64,000 nt of DNA from Streptomyces sp. PR69 (lineage in GTDB: Bacteria; Actinomycetota; Actinomycetes; Streptomycetales; Streptomycetaceae). Below are positions 29,179 through 37,751 of the stretch, in pieces. Below the pieces are notes generated by a model. It did no database searches. It was not told the DNA's origin and worked only from the letters and a program-made list of their open reading frames with translations. The stretch spans positions 62,001 through 126,000 of the forward strand of contig NZ_JAOWCB010000014.1 of NCBI RefSeq assembly GCF_026420845.1. Reading direction: 5' to 3'. A program made the translations under genes and the position numbers. Numbering within the stretch: the stretch's first letter is position 1; every line of letters begins with the position of its first letter.

Positions 29179-30291
29179 ATGGGTCTGACCAGCAACAAGG
29201 TTCTGGCTTTGGCCGTGGTGGCGGCGGTGCTGCTGTTCGCGGCCACCGTCTGGCTCTGGCCCCGGCTGGCCGGGCGCACCTGGCGGGCGGTGGCCGGGCG
29301 GATCGGGCTGCTGCTGGCGACCCAGCTCGCGCTGTTCGCCTCCCTGGGGCTGGCGGCCAACAAGTCCTTCCTCTTCTACGGCTCCTGGGCGGATCTGTTC
29401 GGGCAGGAGCAGGAGCTGGGCGTGGTGGTGGACCACTCGGCCGCCGCCTCGCACATCAAGGTGGTCGGCAAGAAGAAGCTGGACGTCCCCGGGGGCGGGA
29501 CGCCCGCGACCGGCGGGCAGATCCAGAAGGTGGTCATCGCGGGCAAGAAGTCGAAGATCGACAGCCCGGCGTATGTCTATCTGCCGCCGGAGTACTTCCA
29601 GAAGGAGTACGAGAAGCGGAACTTCCCCGCTGCCGTCGTGCTCACCGGCTACCCCGGGACCGCGGAGAACCTCCTCAAGGGGCTGAGGTATCCGCGTACG
29701 GCCTTCGAGCAGGCCAGGGACGGCAAGATGCAGCCGATGATCCTGGTGATGCTGCGGCCGACCGTGGCGCCGCCCCGGGACACCGAGTGTGTGGACATCC
29801 CGGGCGGGCCGCAGACGGAGACATTCTTCGCCAAGGACCTTCCGCAGGCCGTCGCGGAGACGTACCGGGTGGGGACCGAGCCCCGTAACTGGGGCTTCAT
29901 CGGCAACTCCACCGGCGGCTACTGCGCCCTGAAGATCGCCCTCCACCACCCCGAGCAGTTCGCGGCGGGCGCGGGCCTGTCGGCGTACTACAAGGCGGCC
30001 GAGGATGTGACCACCGGTGACCTCTTCCGCGGCGACGACCGCGCCCGCAAGCGGGCCGATCTGCTGTGGAGCCTGGACCATCTGCCGCAGGGGAAGTCGT
30101 CGTTCCTGGTGACCAGCTCGCACCAGGGGGAGGGGAATCTCAAGGCGACGCGGGAGTTCATCAAGAAGGTGAAGCGGCCCGCGCGCGTCTCGTCGATCAT
30201 GCTGGACAGCGGCGGGCACAACTTCAACACCTGGCGGCGGGAGATCCCGCCGACCCTGGAGTGGATCAGCGGCCGGCTCAGCGCCGCCTGA
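29179..30291 (+). CDS. Membrane-anchored esterase, alpha/beta hydrolase (Ag85/EstA-like)
   Basis: 370 aa from ATG 29179. Two membrane segments (about 8-28 and 42-62) are followed by an extracytoplasmic esterase-D/antigen-85-like domain: VYLPPEYFQKEYEKRNFPAA, nucleophile elbow GNSTGGYCALKIA, and the late HNFNTW with the probable catalytic His. A family often called esterase or S-formylglutathione hydrolase homologue. It is divergent from the aminoacyl-PG synthase. In Enterococcus and Corynebacterium similar pairs hold an esterase that removes the amino acid from the lipid, so that role is plausible. Confidence 0.82.
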   Translation: MGLTSNKVLALAVVAAVLLFAATVWLWPRLAGRTWRAVAGRIGLLLATQLALFASLGLAANKSFLFYGSWADLFGQEQELGVVVDHSAAASHIKVVGKKKLDVPGGGTPATGGQIQKVVIAGKKSKIDSPAYVYLPPEYFQKEYEKRNFPAAVVLTGYPGTAENLLKGLRYPRTAFEQARDGKMQPMILVMLRPTVAPPRDTECVDIPGGPQTETFFAKDLPQAVAETYRVGTEPRNWGFIGNSTGGYCALKIALHHPEQFAAGAGLSAYYKAAEDVTTGDLFRGDDRARKRADLLWSLDHLPQGKSSFLVTSSHQGEGNLKATREFIKKVKRPARVSSIMLDSGGHNFNTWRREIPPTLEWISGRLSAA

Positions 30292-31303
30292 GCGCTTTGT
30301 ACCACTGGCCTGCGGTGTATCCCACCCAGTAGACGGCTGTCACCAGATACAGCCAGAACCAGAAGGACGTCGGCTCGGGGTCGGCAAGCTTGTCGACGAG
30401 GACCCACAGGATCGCGGCGGCGAGCAGTGTGGCGCCGTAGAGCTTGCGCCGCTCCAGCCGGGCATCCCTGCGCGGTCCCTCGGCGAGACGCAGCGCGTAC
30501 ACCTCCACGTCGCCGAAGGCGGCGGTCGCGCTCTCGCCAGAGGTCGCCAGATGGAGGCGGGCCTCCTGCACATGGCTGTGCGCCTCGGCGGCCCGCATCG
30601 CGTGCCGGGTGCGCAGCAGCCCGTCCAGGCGGGCCAGCCAGCGCTCGTCGTCCCCGTAGGGGACGGAGGGGGTGAACCAGCGGTCGAGGACGGCGTTCGG
30701 GATGCCCGCCGCGGCCGCGGTGAAAAGGGCGCTCGCCGCGGTCAGCACGGGGACGGGCATCGTGAGCAGCTCGCGCTCCGGCAGATACGCGGCGGCCGCG
30801 ATGCCGTTGCCGAGCGCCACGGCGGCTGCCGCGCCGAAGCCCCCGGCGCCCTTGACGCGTCCTGCGGACCAGGCCCCGATGCCCGCGCAGAACAGGAGCG
30901 CGCTGAGGAAGATCCCCGTGAACCCGGCGACGGAGGACCAGCTGGGCGTCGCCCACAGGCCCTCGCGTATCCAGTGCATGACGCTGATCACGATCCCGGC
31001 GCCGCCGAGGGTGCAGACGGCCGCGGTGAACCGCTCGCCCGGCGTCATGCCCTGAGGGTCCGTACGCGCGCGTGCTTCCTCGGTGACATGCTCGTCGGCC
31101 GCGGCGCGCGCGTGGGCCTCGGGCTCGCCGAAGAGTTCGCGGGCGCTGCGGCCCGTCTCGGTCACGGCCTCATAGACCTCGGCCAGGACGCGGTCGGCCA
31201 GGCCGTCCGGGGAGTGCGGAGCGAGGGCGAGCCGCAGCTCGACGGCGGCCGCCCATTTCTCGTCCTCGTCCCGAGGCCAGTTCAGTTTCTCCTTGGCGGT
31301 CAC
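30278..31303 (-). CDS. Large membrane protein coupled to PadR
   Basis: 341 aa from GTG 31303, overlapping the padR stop by GTGA. A soluble N-terminus of about 100 residues (VTAKEKLNWPRDEDEKW) precedes four hydrophobic segments (about 105-200), a long central cytoplasmic stretch and two last helices ending in YKALRRR. This layout, with a PadR gene just upstream, is a common Streptomyces pair; the membrane protein is of unknown function. The 3' end overlaps the convergent esterase gene by 14 bp. Confidence 0.8.
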   Translation of the reverse strand: MTAKEKLNWPRDEDEKWAAAVELRLALAPHSPDGLADRVLAEVYEAVTETGRSARELFGEPEAHARAAADEHVTEEARARTDPQGMTPGERFTAAVCTLGGAGIVISVMHWIREGLWATPSWSSVAGFTGIFLSALLFCAGIGAWSAGRVKGAGGFGAAAAVALGNGIAAAAYLPERELLTMPVPVLTAASALFTAAAAGIPNAVLDRWFTPSVPYGDDERWLARLDGLLRTRHAMRAAEAHSHVQEARLHLATSGESATAAFGDVEVYALRLAEGPRRDARLERRKLYGATLLAAAILWVLVDKLADPEPTSFWFWLYLVTAVYWVGYTAGQWYKALRRR

Positions 31304-31674
31304 GCTTCTTCCCCCTGCTCCCTCTGCTTCCGCGGCACGCGGTCCTCCAGCACGGACTCCACGGTGGCGGCGAAGGCGCGCCATGCGGCCCCTTCGCCGC
31401 GCAGGCGGGCCCGCCCGCGGTCGGTGATGCGGTAGTACTTGCGTCCCGGCCCGCCCTCGCCGGCGCCCCACTCGACCTCGACCGCGCCCTCCTCCTCCAG
31501 CCGGGTCAGGGCCGGATAGAGGGCAGCGGCCTTCACGTTCTCAAAGCCGGCGTCGGACAGCCGGCTCAGCAGGGCGTATCCATAGCTCCTGTCCTCGGAG
31601 TCCAGCACCGAGAGCAGACACAGCGGCAGGACGCCGCGCGTCCAGGCCGGCTGTGGCGACTGCTCCGTCCCCAT
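31300..31674 (-). CDS. PadR-family transcriptional regulator
   Basis: 124 aa from ATG 31674, with AGGGGG 5 nt upstream. PadR winged helix: LPLCLLSVLDSEDRSYGYAL, then VKAAALYPALTRLEEEGAVE and GGPGRKYYRITDRGR. It is a short (subfamily 2) member with a C-terminal dimer helix. Coupled to the membrane protein downstream, which it probably represses along with itself through the dyad at 31705-31727. Confidence 0.92.
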   Translation of the reverse strand: MGTEQSPQPAWTRGVLPLCLLSVLDSEDRSYGYALLSRLSDAGFENVKAAALYPALTRLEEEGAVEVEWGAGEGGPGRKYYRITDRGRARLRGEGAAWRAFAATVESVLEDRVPRKQREQGEEA

Positions 31675-31704
31675 GAGCACCCCCTGATGTATTCAACAGC
31701 CTTG

Positions 31705-31727
31705 ACTATTCACTATTTCAGAATAGT
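31705..31727. promoter_or_regulatory. Putative PadR operator / promoter dyad
   Basis: Inverted repeat ACTATTC-N9-GAATAGT, 31 bp upstream of the padR start and in an AT-rich island. A related half site ATTCAACAG lies at 31691. Position and symmetry suit autorepression by PadR. The convergent end of opuCA at 31764 is close, so the site also lies near that gene's 3' end. Confidence 0.6.
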
Positions 31728-31763
31728 TGGCAAGGGTGAGGGCCGGTCCCGGGGTGGGCGGGG

Positions 31764-32906
31764 CTAACTCACCGTCTCCAGCGTCACGTCGGCGCGGGGA
31801 ATGTCCTGCGCGTCCGCGTCGATCGAACGCCGCAGCGCCTCATGCAGCCGGGCCGGGGTCAGCACCCCCAGGAAGCGCCCCCGTTCCTCCGCGTCGATCA
31901 CCGCGATCCAGCCGGCGTCGTGCTGGAGCATCGTCGAGAACGCCTGCTTGAGGGAGGCCCCGACCGGCAGCCACGCCTCCATGCGCCGCGCGTGCTCGCG
32001 TACCGTGCCGCCGCCCTCCGACGCCTGCTCGGCGGAGATCCAGCCGTGCAGCTCGTCGTCCCGGTCGAGGACGACCGCCCAGCGGGAGCTGAGCTGCCGG
32101 GGCAGCGGATCGTCGAGGTGCACGACCGGCGGCTGCTCCAGATCGCTCTCCTCGATGGGGGTGACCGACAGCCTCTTCAGACCGCGGTCCGCGCCGACGA
32201 AATCGGCGACGTACGGGGTGGCCGGGGCGCCCAGCACGGCGGCCGGCGCGTCGAACTGCTCGATGCGGCCATGCCCGTACACGGCGATCCGGTCGCCGAG
32301 GCGCACCGCCTCCTCGATGTCGTGGGTGACGAACAGCACGGTCTTGCGCACCTGGGACTGGAGCTTGAGGAACTCGTTCTGGAGGTGCTCGCGGACCACG
32401 GGGTCCACCGCGCCGAACGGCTCGTCCATCAGCAGCACCGGCGGATCGGCCGCCAGCGCCCGGGCCACGCCGACGCGCTGGCGCTGGCCGCCGGAGAGCT
32501 GCTCGGGGTAGCGGTCGCCGTAGACGGCCGGGTCCAGCCCGACCAGGTCGAGGAGTTCGGCCGCGCGCTCGCGGGCCCTGGCGCGTCTGACGCCGAGGAG
32601 GCAGGGGACGGTCGCCGTGTTGTCCAGCACGGTCTTGTGCGGGAACAGGCCCACCTGCTGAATGACATAGCCGATGCGGCGGCGCAGCTGCACCGGGTCG
32701 ACGGCCGCGATGTCCTCGCCGTCGAGGAGGATGCGGCCGCCGGTGGGTTCGATCAGGCGGTTGACCATCTTCATGGTGGTGGTCTTGCCGCAGCCCGACG
32801 GGCCGACGAGCGTGATCAGCTCGCCCTCGGCGACCTCGAACGACAGGTCGTCGACGGCCGTGGTGCCGTCCGCGTAGCGCTTGGTGACGTGCTCGAAGCG
32901 AATCAT
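31764..32906 (-). CDS. opuCA: Glycine betaine/choline ABC transporter, ATP-binding subunit (OpuCA type)
   Basis: 380 aa from ATG 32906. N-terminal ABC ATPase: Walker A GPSGCGKTTTMKM, Q-loop, signature LSGGQRQRVGVARALAADP and Walker B VLLMDEPFGAVDP. It ends with tandem CBS domains (from about residue 255) which sense ionic strength in OpuA-type systems. It is divergent from the permease and binding-protein genes, with a 126-bp shared promoter region. Imports compatible solutes under osmotic stress. Confidence 0.92.
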   Translation of the reverse strand: MIRFEHVTKRYADGTTAVDDLSFEVAEGELITLVGPSGCGKTTTMKMVNRLIEPTGGRILLDGEDIAAVDPVQLRRRIGYVIQQVGLFPHKTVLDNTATVPCLLGVRRARARERAAELLDLVGLDPAVYGDRYPEQLSGGQRQRVGVARALAADPPVLLMDEPFGAVDPVVREHLQNEFLKLQSQVRKTVLFVTHDIEEAVRLGDRIAVYGHGRIEQFDAPAAVLGAPATPYVADFVGADRGLKRLSVTPIEESDLEQPPVVHLDDPLPRQLSSRWAVVLDRDDELHGWISAEQASEGGGTVREHARRMEAWLPVGASLKQAFSTMLQHDAGWIAVIDAEERGRFLGVLTPARLHEALRRSIDADAQDIPRADVTLETVS

Positions 32907-33032
32907 GTTTCCTCGTGGGGGCGGTGACGGGGACGGCGGTGGCGGCGGCCGGAGGGCGATTGTCAGTGCCGGCCGCTAAGGTCACTGCAAACGGTAGACA
33001 TATGTTCGGGATTGCGGGGGAGGTGACGCCCG

Positions 33033-33824
33033 ATGAGTACCTATGCCGTGCCGCAGGCCGTGCACCAGGCGGCGCAGAACTGCCTGGTGGCCAATGACTG
33101 GATCTGCGGCGAGTATCTGCGCACCCGCAGCGAGGAGCTGACCGAGGCCACCCTCCAGCACATCTGGATCACGGTCGCGTCCGTGCTGATCGGGCTGGCC
33201 GTCGCCTTCCCGCTGGCCGTGCTGGTGCGCGCCCGGCCCCGGTTCGCCGGCCCGGTGCTGGGGCTGACCACGCTTCTCTACACGATCCCCTCGCTCGCCA
33301 TGTTCTCGCTGCTGCTGCCCCTCTTCGGGCTGTCGGCGGCGCTGGTGGTGACCGGCCTGGTGCTCTACTCGCTCACCATCCTCGTGCGGAACATCGTGGC
33401 GGGTCTCGACGCGGTGCCCGAGGACGCCCGGGAGGCCGCACGCGGCATGGGATACGGGCCATGGCGCATGCTCTGGGAAGTGGAACTGCCCCTCGCGCTG
33501 CCCGCGCTGATGGCGGGCGTGCGGATCGCGACCGTCTCGACGATCGCGCTGACCACGGTCGGCGCGCTGGTCGGCCAGGGCGGTCTGGGCAATCTGATCG
33601 ACGACGGCGTGCAGACCACCTTCAAGGCGCAGGTCCTGACCGCCTCCGCGCTGTGCGTGCTGCTGGCCGTCATGGCCGATCTGCTGCTTCTCGGCGCGCA
33701 GCGGCTGCTGACGCCCTGGACCCGAATACGCACGGCGGCCGGCGCGCCACGAGCGGCGGGATCGAAGGCAGCGGGGTCGAAGACAGCGGCGTCAATGGCG
33801 GCAGCATCGAAGGCGGCCGTCTGA
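33033..33824 (+). CDS. opuCB: Glycine betaine/choline ABC transporter permease
   Basis: 263 aa from ATG 33033. Six hydrophobic segments and the permease EAA loop (EDAREAARGMGYGPWRMLWE). The C-terminal about 30 residues are a low-complexity AAGSKAAGSKTAASMAAASK repeat unlike other permeases. Overlaps the next permease gene by 1 bp (TGATG). Confidence 0.92.
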   Translation: MSTYAVPQAVHQAAQNCLVANDWICGEYLRTRSEELTEATLQHIWITVASVLIGLAVAFPLAVLVRARPRFAGPVLGLTTLLYTIPSLAMFSLLLPLFGLSAALVVTGLVLYSLTILVRNIVAGLDAVPEDAREAARGMGYGPWRMLWEVELPLALPALMAGVRIATVSTIALTTVGALVGQGGLGNLIDDGVQTTFKAQVLTASALCVLLAVMADLLLLGAQRLLTPWTRIRTAAGAPRAAGSKAAGSKTAASMAAASKAAV

Positions 33825-34513
33825 TGGGGGTCGTCGCCGACGCATGGACCTGGCTCGCCACCGGCTCCAACTGGTCCGGGGAGAGCGGCGCATGGCACCG
33901 GCTGGGCGAGCATATATACGTCAGCGGGGTCGCGCTCGTCGTCGCCTGCGCGATCGCCCTGCCGATCGCGCTCTGGCTCGGCCATCTGGGCAAGGGCGGC
34001 GCGCTCGCGGTCAATGTCTCCAACGCGGGCCGGGCGATCCCCGTCTTCGCGGTCCTCGCGCTGTTCATGCTCACCCCGCTGCGCACCGCGGGCTATCTGC
34101 CGACGATCATCGCGCTGGTGCTCTTCGCGGTGCCGCCGCTGCTCACCAACGCCTATGTGGGCATGCGCGAGGTGGACCGCTCGGTCGTGGAGGCCGCGCG
34201 CGGCATGGGGATGTCGGGCGGCCAGGTCTTCCTCCGTGTGGAGCTGCCGCTGGCCTATCCACTGCTGATGACCGGGCTGCGTTCGGCGGCCGTCCAGGTG
34301 GTGGCCACCGCCACGATCGCCTCGATGGTCGGCCAGGGCGGTCTGGGCCGCATCATCACCGCGGGCTTCAACACCTACAACACCCCGCAGGTGGTGGCCG
34401 GCGCGCTGCTGGCCGCCGGTCTGGCGCTGCTGGTGGAGGGCGCGCTGGCGGCGGGCGCCCGGCTGATGGACCCGAGGCGTCGCCGGCGGCCGACGCAGAC
34501 CGCTTCGGTGTGA
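33824..34513 (+). CDS. opuCD: Glycine betaine/choline ABC transporter permease
   Basis: 229 aa from ATG 33824. Second BPD_transp_1 subunit, five or six helices, with the EAA motif VVEAARGMGMSGGQVFLRVE and SMVGQGGLGRIITAGF. Forms a heterodimer with the preceding permease. The end is basic (DPRRRRRPTQTAS). The binding protein follows after 82 bp. Confidence 0.92.
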   Translation: MGVVADAWTWLATGSNWSGESGAWHRLGEHIYVSGVALVVACAIALPIALWLGHLGKGGALAVNVSNAGRAIPVFAVLALFMLTPLRTAGYLPTIIALVLFAVPPLLTNAYVGMREVDRSVVEAARGMGMSGGQVFLRVELPLAYPLLMTGLRSAAVQVVATATIASMVGQGGLGRIITAGFNTYNTPQVVAGALLAAGLALLVEGALAAGARLMDPRRRRRPTQTASV

Positions 34514-34595
34514 TCGACCCTGTTTCTCCACCTTGTCCCACTCTTTGACGCTCTTTTGACAGCCTGCTGACACACACATGTGGACGGAGACCCTG

Positions 34596-35564
34596 ATGAG
34601 AAAGACCTCGCGGATCGCGGGAGCCGTACTCGCCGTGGCAGCCCTGACGGGTTCTCTCGCCGCCTGCGGCGGGGACAGCCTGGAGGCCGGAAAGCCCGGC
34701 GCCGGTTCGGGCCCGGGCGCCGGGAAGAAGGGCACGCTGGTCGTCGGCGCGGCCGCCTTCACCGAGGCCAAGGTGCTCGCGGAGCTGTATGCGCAGCTGC
34801 TGGGCGACGCTGGATACCAGACGTCCGTGACGACCGTGAAGAACCGTGAGCTGTACGAGCCCTCCCTGGAGAAGGGCGAGATCGACATCGTTCCGGAATA
34901 CGCGGCCACCCTCGCCGAATTCCTCAACGCGAAGGTGAACGGGCCGGACGCGCCGCAGGACAAGCCCGTCGCCTCCAGCGATGTCGCCGCCACGGTCGCG
35001 GAGCTGACCAAGCTGGCCGAGCCGCGGGGGCTGAAGGTGCTCCCGGCGGGTGAGGCGGTCGACCAGAACGCGTTCGCGGTCAGCGAGGAATTCGCCCGGA
35101 AGCACAACCTCAAGACCCTTTCCGATCTTGGGAAGTCGGGGCTGAAGGTGAAGATCGCGGCGGGGGACGAGTGCGAGGTCCGCCCGTTCTGCGCACCGGG
35201 TTTGAAGGAGACGTACGGGATCGACGTGGCGGGCGTTGACCCCAAGGGCGTGGGCACCCCGCAGTCCAAGCAGGCCGTCAGGGACGGCGAGGACCAACTG
35301 GTGCTGACCACCACCACGGACGCCGTGATGGACGGACTGGTCTTCCTGGAGGACGACAAGAAGCTCCAGAACGCGGACAACGTCCTGCCGGTGGTCAATG
35401 CCAAGGACGCCGGAGACAAGGAGATAGCCGAGATCCTCGGCAAACTCACCAAGGTGCTGACCACCGAGGATCTCGCCGGGCTGAACCGCAAGGTGGATGC
35501 GGAGCGGGCGAAGCCGGAGGACGCCGCGAAGGCATATCTGGAGTCGAAGGGGCTGATCAACTGA
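34596..35564 (+). CDS. opuCC: Osmolyte ABC transporter substrate-binding lipoprotein
   Basis: 322 aa from ATG 34596 (GGAGA 5 nt upstream); ATG 34578 lies before that site. Signal peptide with lipobox GSLAACGG, then an OpuAC-like domain: LVVGAAAFTEAKVLAELYAQ, VPEYAATLAEFLNAKV, LVLTTTTDAVMDGLVFLEDD. It captures choline or betaine outside the membrane for the two permeases and OpuCA. Confidence 0.92.
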   Translation: MRKTSRIAGAVLAVAALTGSLAACGGDSLEAGKPGAGSGPGAGKKGTLVVGAAAFTEAKVLAELYAQLLGDAGYQTSVTTVKNRELYEPSLEKGEIDIVPEYAATLAEFLNAKVNGPDAPQDKPVASSDVAATVAELTKLAEPRGLKVLPAGEAVDQNAFAVSEEFARKHNLKTLSDLGKSGLKVKIAAGDECEVRPFCAPGLKETYGIDVAGVDPKGVGTPQSKQAVRDGEDQLVLTTTTDAVMDGLVFLEDDKKLQNADNVLPVVNAKDAGDKEIAEILGKLTKVLTTEDLAGLNRKVDAERAKPEDAAKAYLESKGLIN

Positions 35565-35662
35565 CCGGCGCGGAACGGGAGCGGAAGTAAGGCCCGCACT
35601 TTCCTCGGAGATTTGCCGACCCGTCACCCCATTCGGGGTCTACGCACGGTAAATTTCAGGCC

Positions 35663-36604
35663 ATGCCACGTGGACGCCACCGTCATTCCCCGCCCCTGCA
35701 CAGGATGCTGCCGCCCTCGGCGGTCGCCGGAGCGTCGGTGCTGTGTGCCGCCGGCGCGTGGTTGGTCGCCGAACCGGTCGTGCTCCGTTCGCTGGCCGCC
35801 CTCGCCGCGGCCGCGGCGGTCACCGGCTCCGTGCTGATGCGGAGCTGGGACCGGGCCGCCGGGCGGCGCGTCGCGGAGCTCACCCGCGCCCGCGCCAGCG
35901 ACCAGTGGAAGAACGAGGAGCGCCTCGCGGAGCTGGAGGCCGACCTTGAGGAGGCCCGCGAGCTGCGGACCAAGCTTGAGGTGAAGCTGCGCGCCAAGCG
36001 CGTCGAGCTGGCGGGTCTCCGCGGCGAGCACGCGGCGCTGCTGCGCCGCTACGCCACCGCGGAGACCGAGCGCGCCAGCGCGCTCGAAGGCCGCCGCCGG
36101 CTGGAGCTGGAGGCCGCCGCCCCGGCCAAGGCGCTCCCGGCGTCCCCGTCCACGCCCACCGCGTCGGTCTATCTCCGCGCGGCGCAGGCCCTGGAGAACC
36201 TCTCCAAGAACGCGGCGGAGCAGGCACGGGCACGGAGCGGTGACGAGCCCCGGCCCGCCGAAGACCCGGAACCCCCCGCCCCCGAGCCGCGCGCCGAACC
36301 GTCCCTCCCCGCCCGCCGCCCGGCCCCCGCCGTCGGGATCGTCCCCTACGGCCCCCAGCGCCGCCCCTCCAAGCCCGGCCCCCAAGGCAGCTTCGACTTC
36401 TTCGGCACGGGCAACGACACACCCCCGCGGAACGACATCGAGGCAGCGGAAGAGCAGGACCTCGCAGACGTCGTCGGCGAGGAGGCCCTCGCCTCCCACC
36501 GCCGCGACAACGACTCCCGCGAGGTCGGCAAGGTCATCGACCTGACGGCCCACGACGAGACGGAACAACTGGACGTGGCGGAGCTGCGCACGGCGATCTC
36601 CTAG
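35663..36604 (+). CDS. Coiled-coil membrane protein, hypothetical
   Basis: 313 aa from ATG 35663. A basic N-terminus (MPRGRHRHSPPLHR) leads into two close hydrophobic segments (about 18-60), then a charged helical stretch (NEERLAELEADLEEARELRT to about 145) predicted as coiled coil, a Pro-rich linker and an acidic C-terminus ending EVGKVIDLTAHDETEQLDV. Typical Streptomyces conserved protein of unknown role; the layout suggests a scaffold anchored in the membrane. Confidence 0.8.
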   Translation: MPRGRHRHSPPLHRMLPPSAVAGASVLCAAGAWLVAEPVVLRSLAALAAAAAVTGSVLMRSWDRAAGRRVAELTRARASDQWKNEERLAELEADLEEARELRTKLEVKLRAKRVELAGLRGEHAALLRRYATAETERASALEGRRRLELEAAAPAKALPASPSTPTASVYLRAAQALENLSKNAAEQARARSGDEPRPAEDPEPPAPEPRAEPSLPARRPAPAVGIVPYGPQRRPSKPGPQGSFDFFGTGNDTPPRNDIEAAEEQDLADVVGEEALASHRRDNDSREVGKVIDLTAHDETEQLDVAELRTAIS

Positions 36605-36824
36605 CCGCGTCTGCGAGGGGTTGCGCAATCAAGCCCCGCCGGCGATTGAGGCGCGGGAGCCGGAAATCAAGCCTCGCCTGGGGGCACCTCCGTGGGGGTA
36701 CCCCCCGGACGGAGTCTGGGGGAGGCAGCTGGGGGAGTTTGAGGCGCGGGGGCTGGGGGCGGAGCCCCCGAAACGGGGTCTGGGGCGGAGCCCCAGTTAC
36801 GGAAGTGGGGTCCCCCCCACGCCC
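36605..36824. repeat. Second copy of the GC-rich repeat array
   Basis: 220 bp between convergent genes with GCCCCGCCGGCGATTGAGGC (about 36636) and GGGGGTACCCCCCGGACGGA (about 36693-36724) elements plus GGGGCGGAGCCCC hairpins. Clearly the same family as at 17176-17750. It may act as a terminator. Confidence 0.8.
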
Positions 36825-37649
36825 TCAGGGAGCGGTCCCGCTCCAGATGGCGGAGTCGTAGGTGAAGCCCGGTCGGACTTCGACGTCCAGGCTGCCGGCG
36901 GCGTCGGAAGGCAGGTCGAAGGCGTAGGAGCCGACCGAGCTTTTGCCGGGGAGCAGGGTGCCGCTGAGGTCCTGAAGATCCTGGGCGCTGTCGAAGATGC
37001 GATCGGCGGTGCGCCCTTCGGCGTCTTTCGCCTGCACCTGGACGAGAACGAGGTCCAGGCTCTCGTCCGCCCCGTTGGTCACCATGACCTCGACCGCGAC
37101 CGCCACATTGCCCGGCGAGTGCCCGGCCGCCGTATCCGAGGGGCTGAACTCGCTCGGCTCCGAGACCCTGACCTCCACCCCGTCCTCGTACCGCTGAGTC
37201 TCACCGAAAGCGAGCGCGCCGGGGACGGCTGTGGCTGTGGCCGTGGTTTCTTCGGGGGGCGTCGTGCCCGGCGTTGCGGGGGCCGTGGTCCGTGTGGGGC
37301 CGAGCTCGCGCTCGATGTCCTCGAAGACGTCGGCGATGATCAGCGCGCCGACCACGGCCAGCACGATCGCCACACCGCCGAGCACCGACCCGGTCAGGGA
37401 CATACGGCCGTTCGTGGCAAAGCCCTGGCGGGCACGCTGGTAGCCGAGGATGCCGAAGACGATCGCGATGACGCCGAGCACCGCGGCGATCCAGAACAGG
37501 AGCGGGATCATCCCGGTGAGGACTCCGACGATGCCGACGATTAGCGCGGTGATGCCGAAGCCGTTGTGCGGCGGCGGGGGTGGGATGCCCCAGGTCTGGT
37601 GCGGAGGGCCGGTGGGGCCGGGGCCGCCGCCGTCTTTCGCACCCGTCAT
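36825..37649 (-). CDS. DUF4190/DUF4352 membrane-anchored protein
   Basis: 274 aa from ATG 37649. A Pro/Gly-rich N-terminus (GPPHQTWGIPPPPPHNGFG) precedes two hydrophobic helices in a DUF4190 arrangement (about 33-110). Then comes a Thr/Pro linker and an extracytoplasmic DUF4352-like beta domain (VEVMVTNGADESLDLVLVQV). Known for membrane-displayed proteins of unknown role; no enzyme motif. Confidence 0.82.
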   Translation of the reverse strand: MTGAKDGGGPGPTGPPHQTWGIPPPPPHNGFGITALIVGIVGVLTGMIPLLFWIAAVLGVIAIVFGILGYQRARQGFATNGRMSLTGSVLGGVAIVLAVVGALIIADVFEDIERELGPTRTTAPATPGTTPPEETTATATAVPGALAFGETQRYEDGVEVRVSEPSEFSPSDTAAGHSPGNVAVAVEVMVTNGADESLDLVLVQVQAKDAEGRTADRIFDSAQDLQDLSGTLLPGKSSVGSYAFDLPSDAAGSLDVEVRPGFTYDSAIWSGTAP

Positions 37650-37751
37650 CGTCCGCTCGCACTCCGCCGGGGATCATGGTCCTTCCCATCGGACCCCGGC
37701 GGGCTGCGGCCCGCAAGTCGGCCGCGTGCGGGTGTGTTGCGTGCCGGCGCG

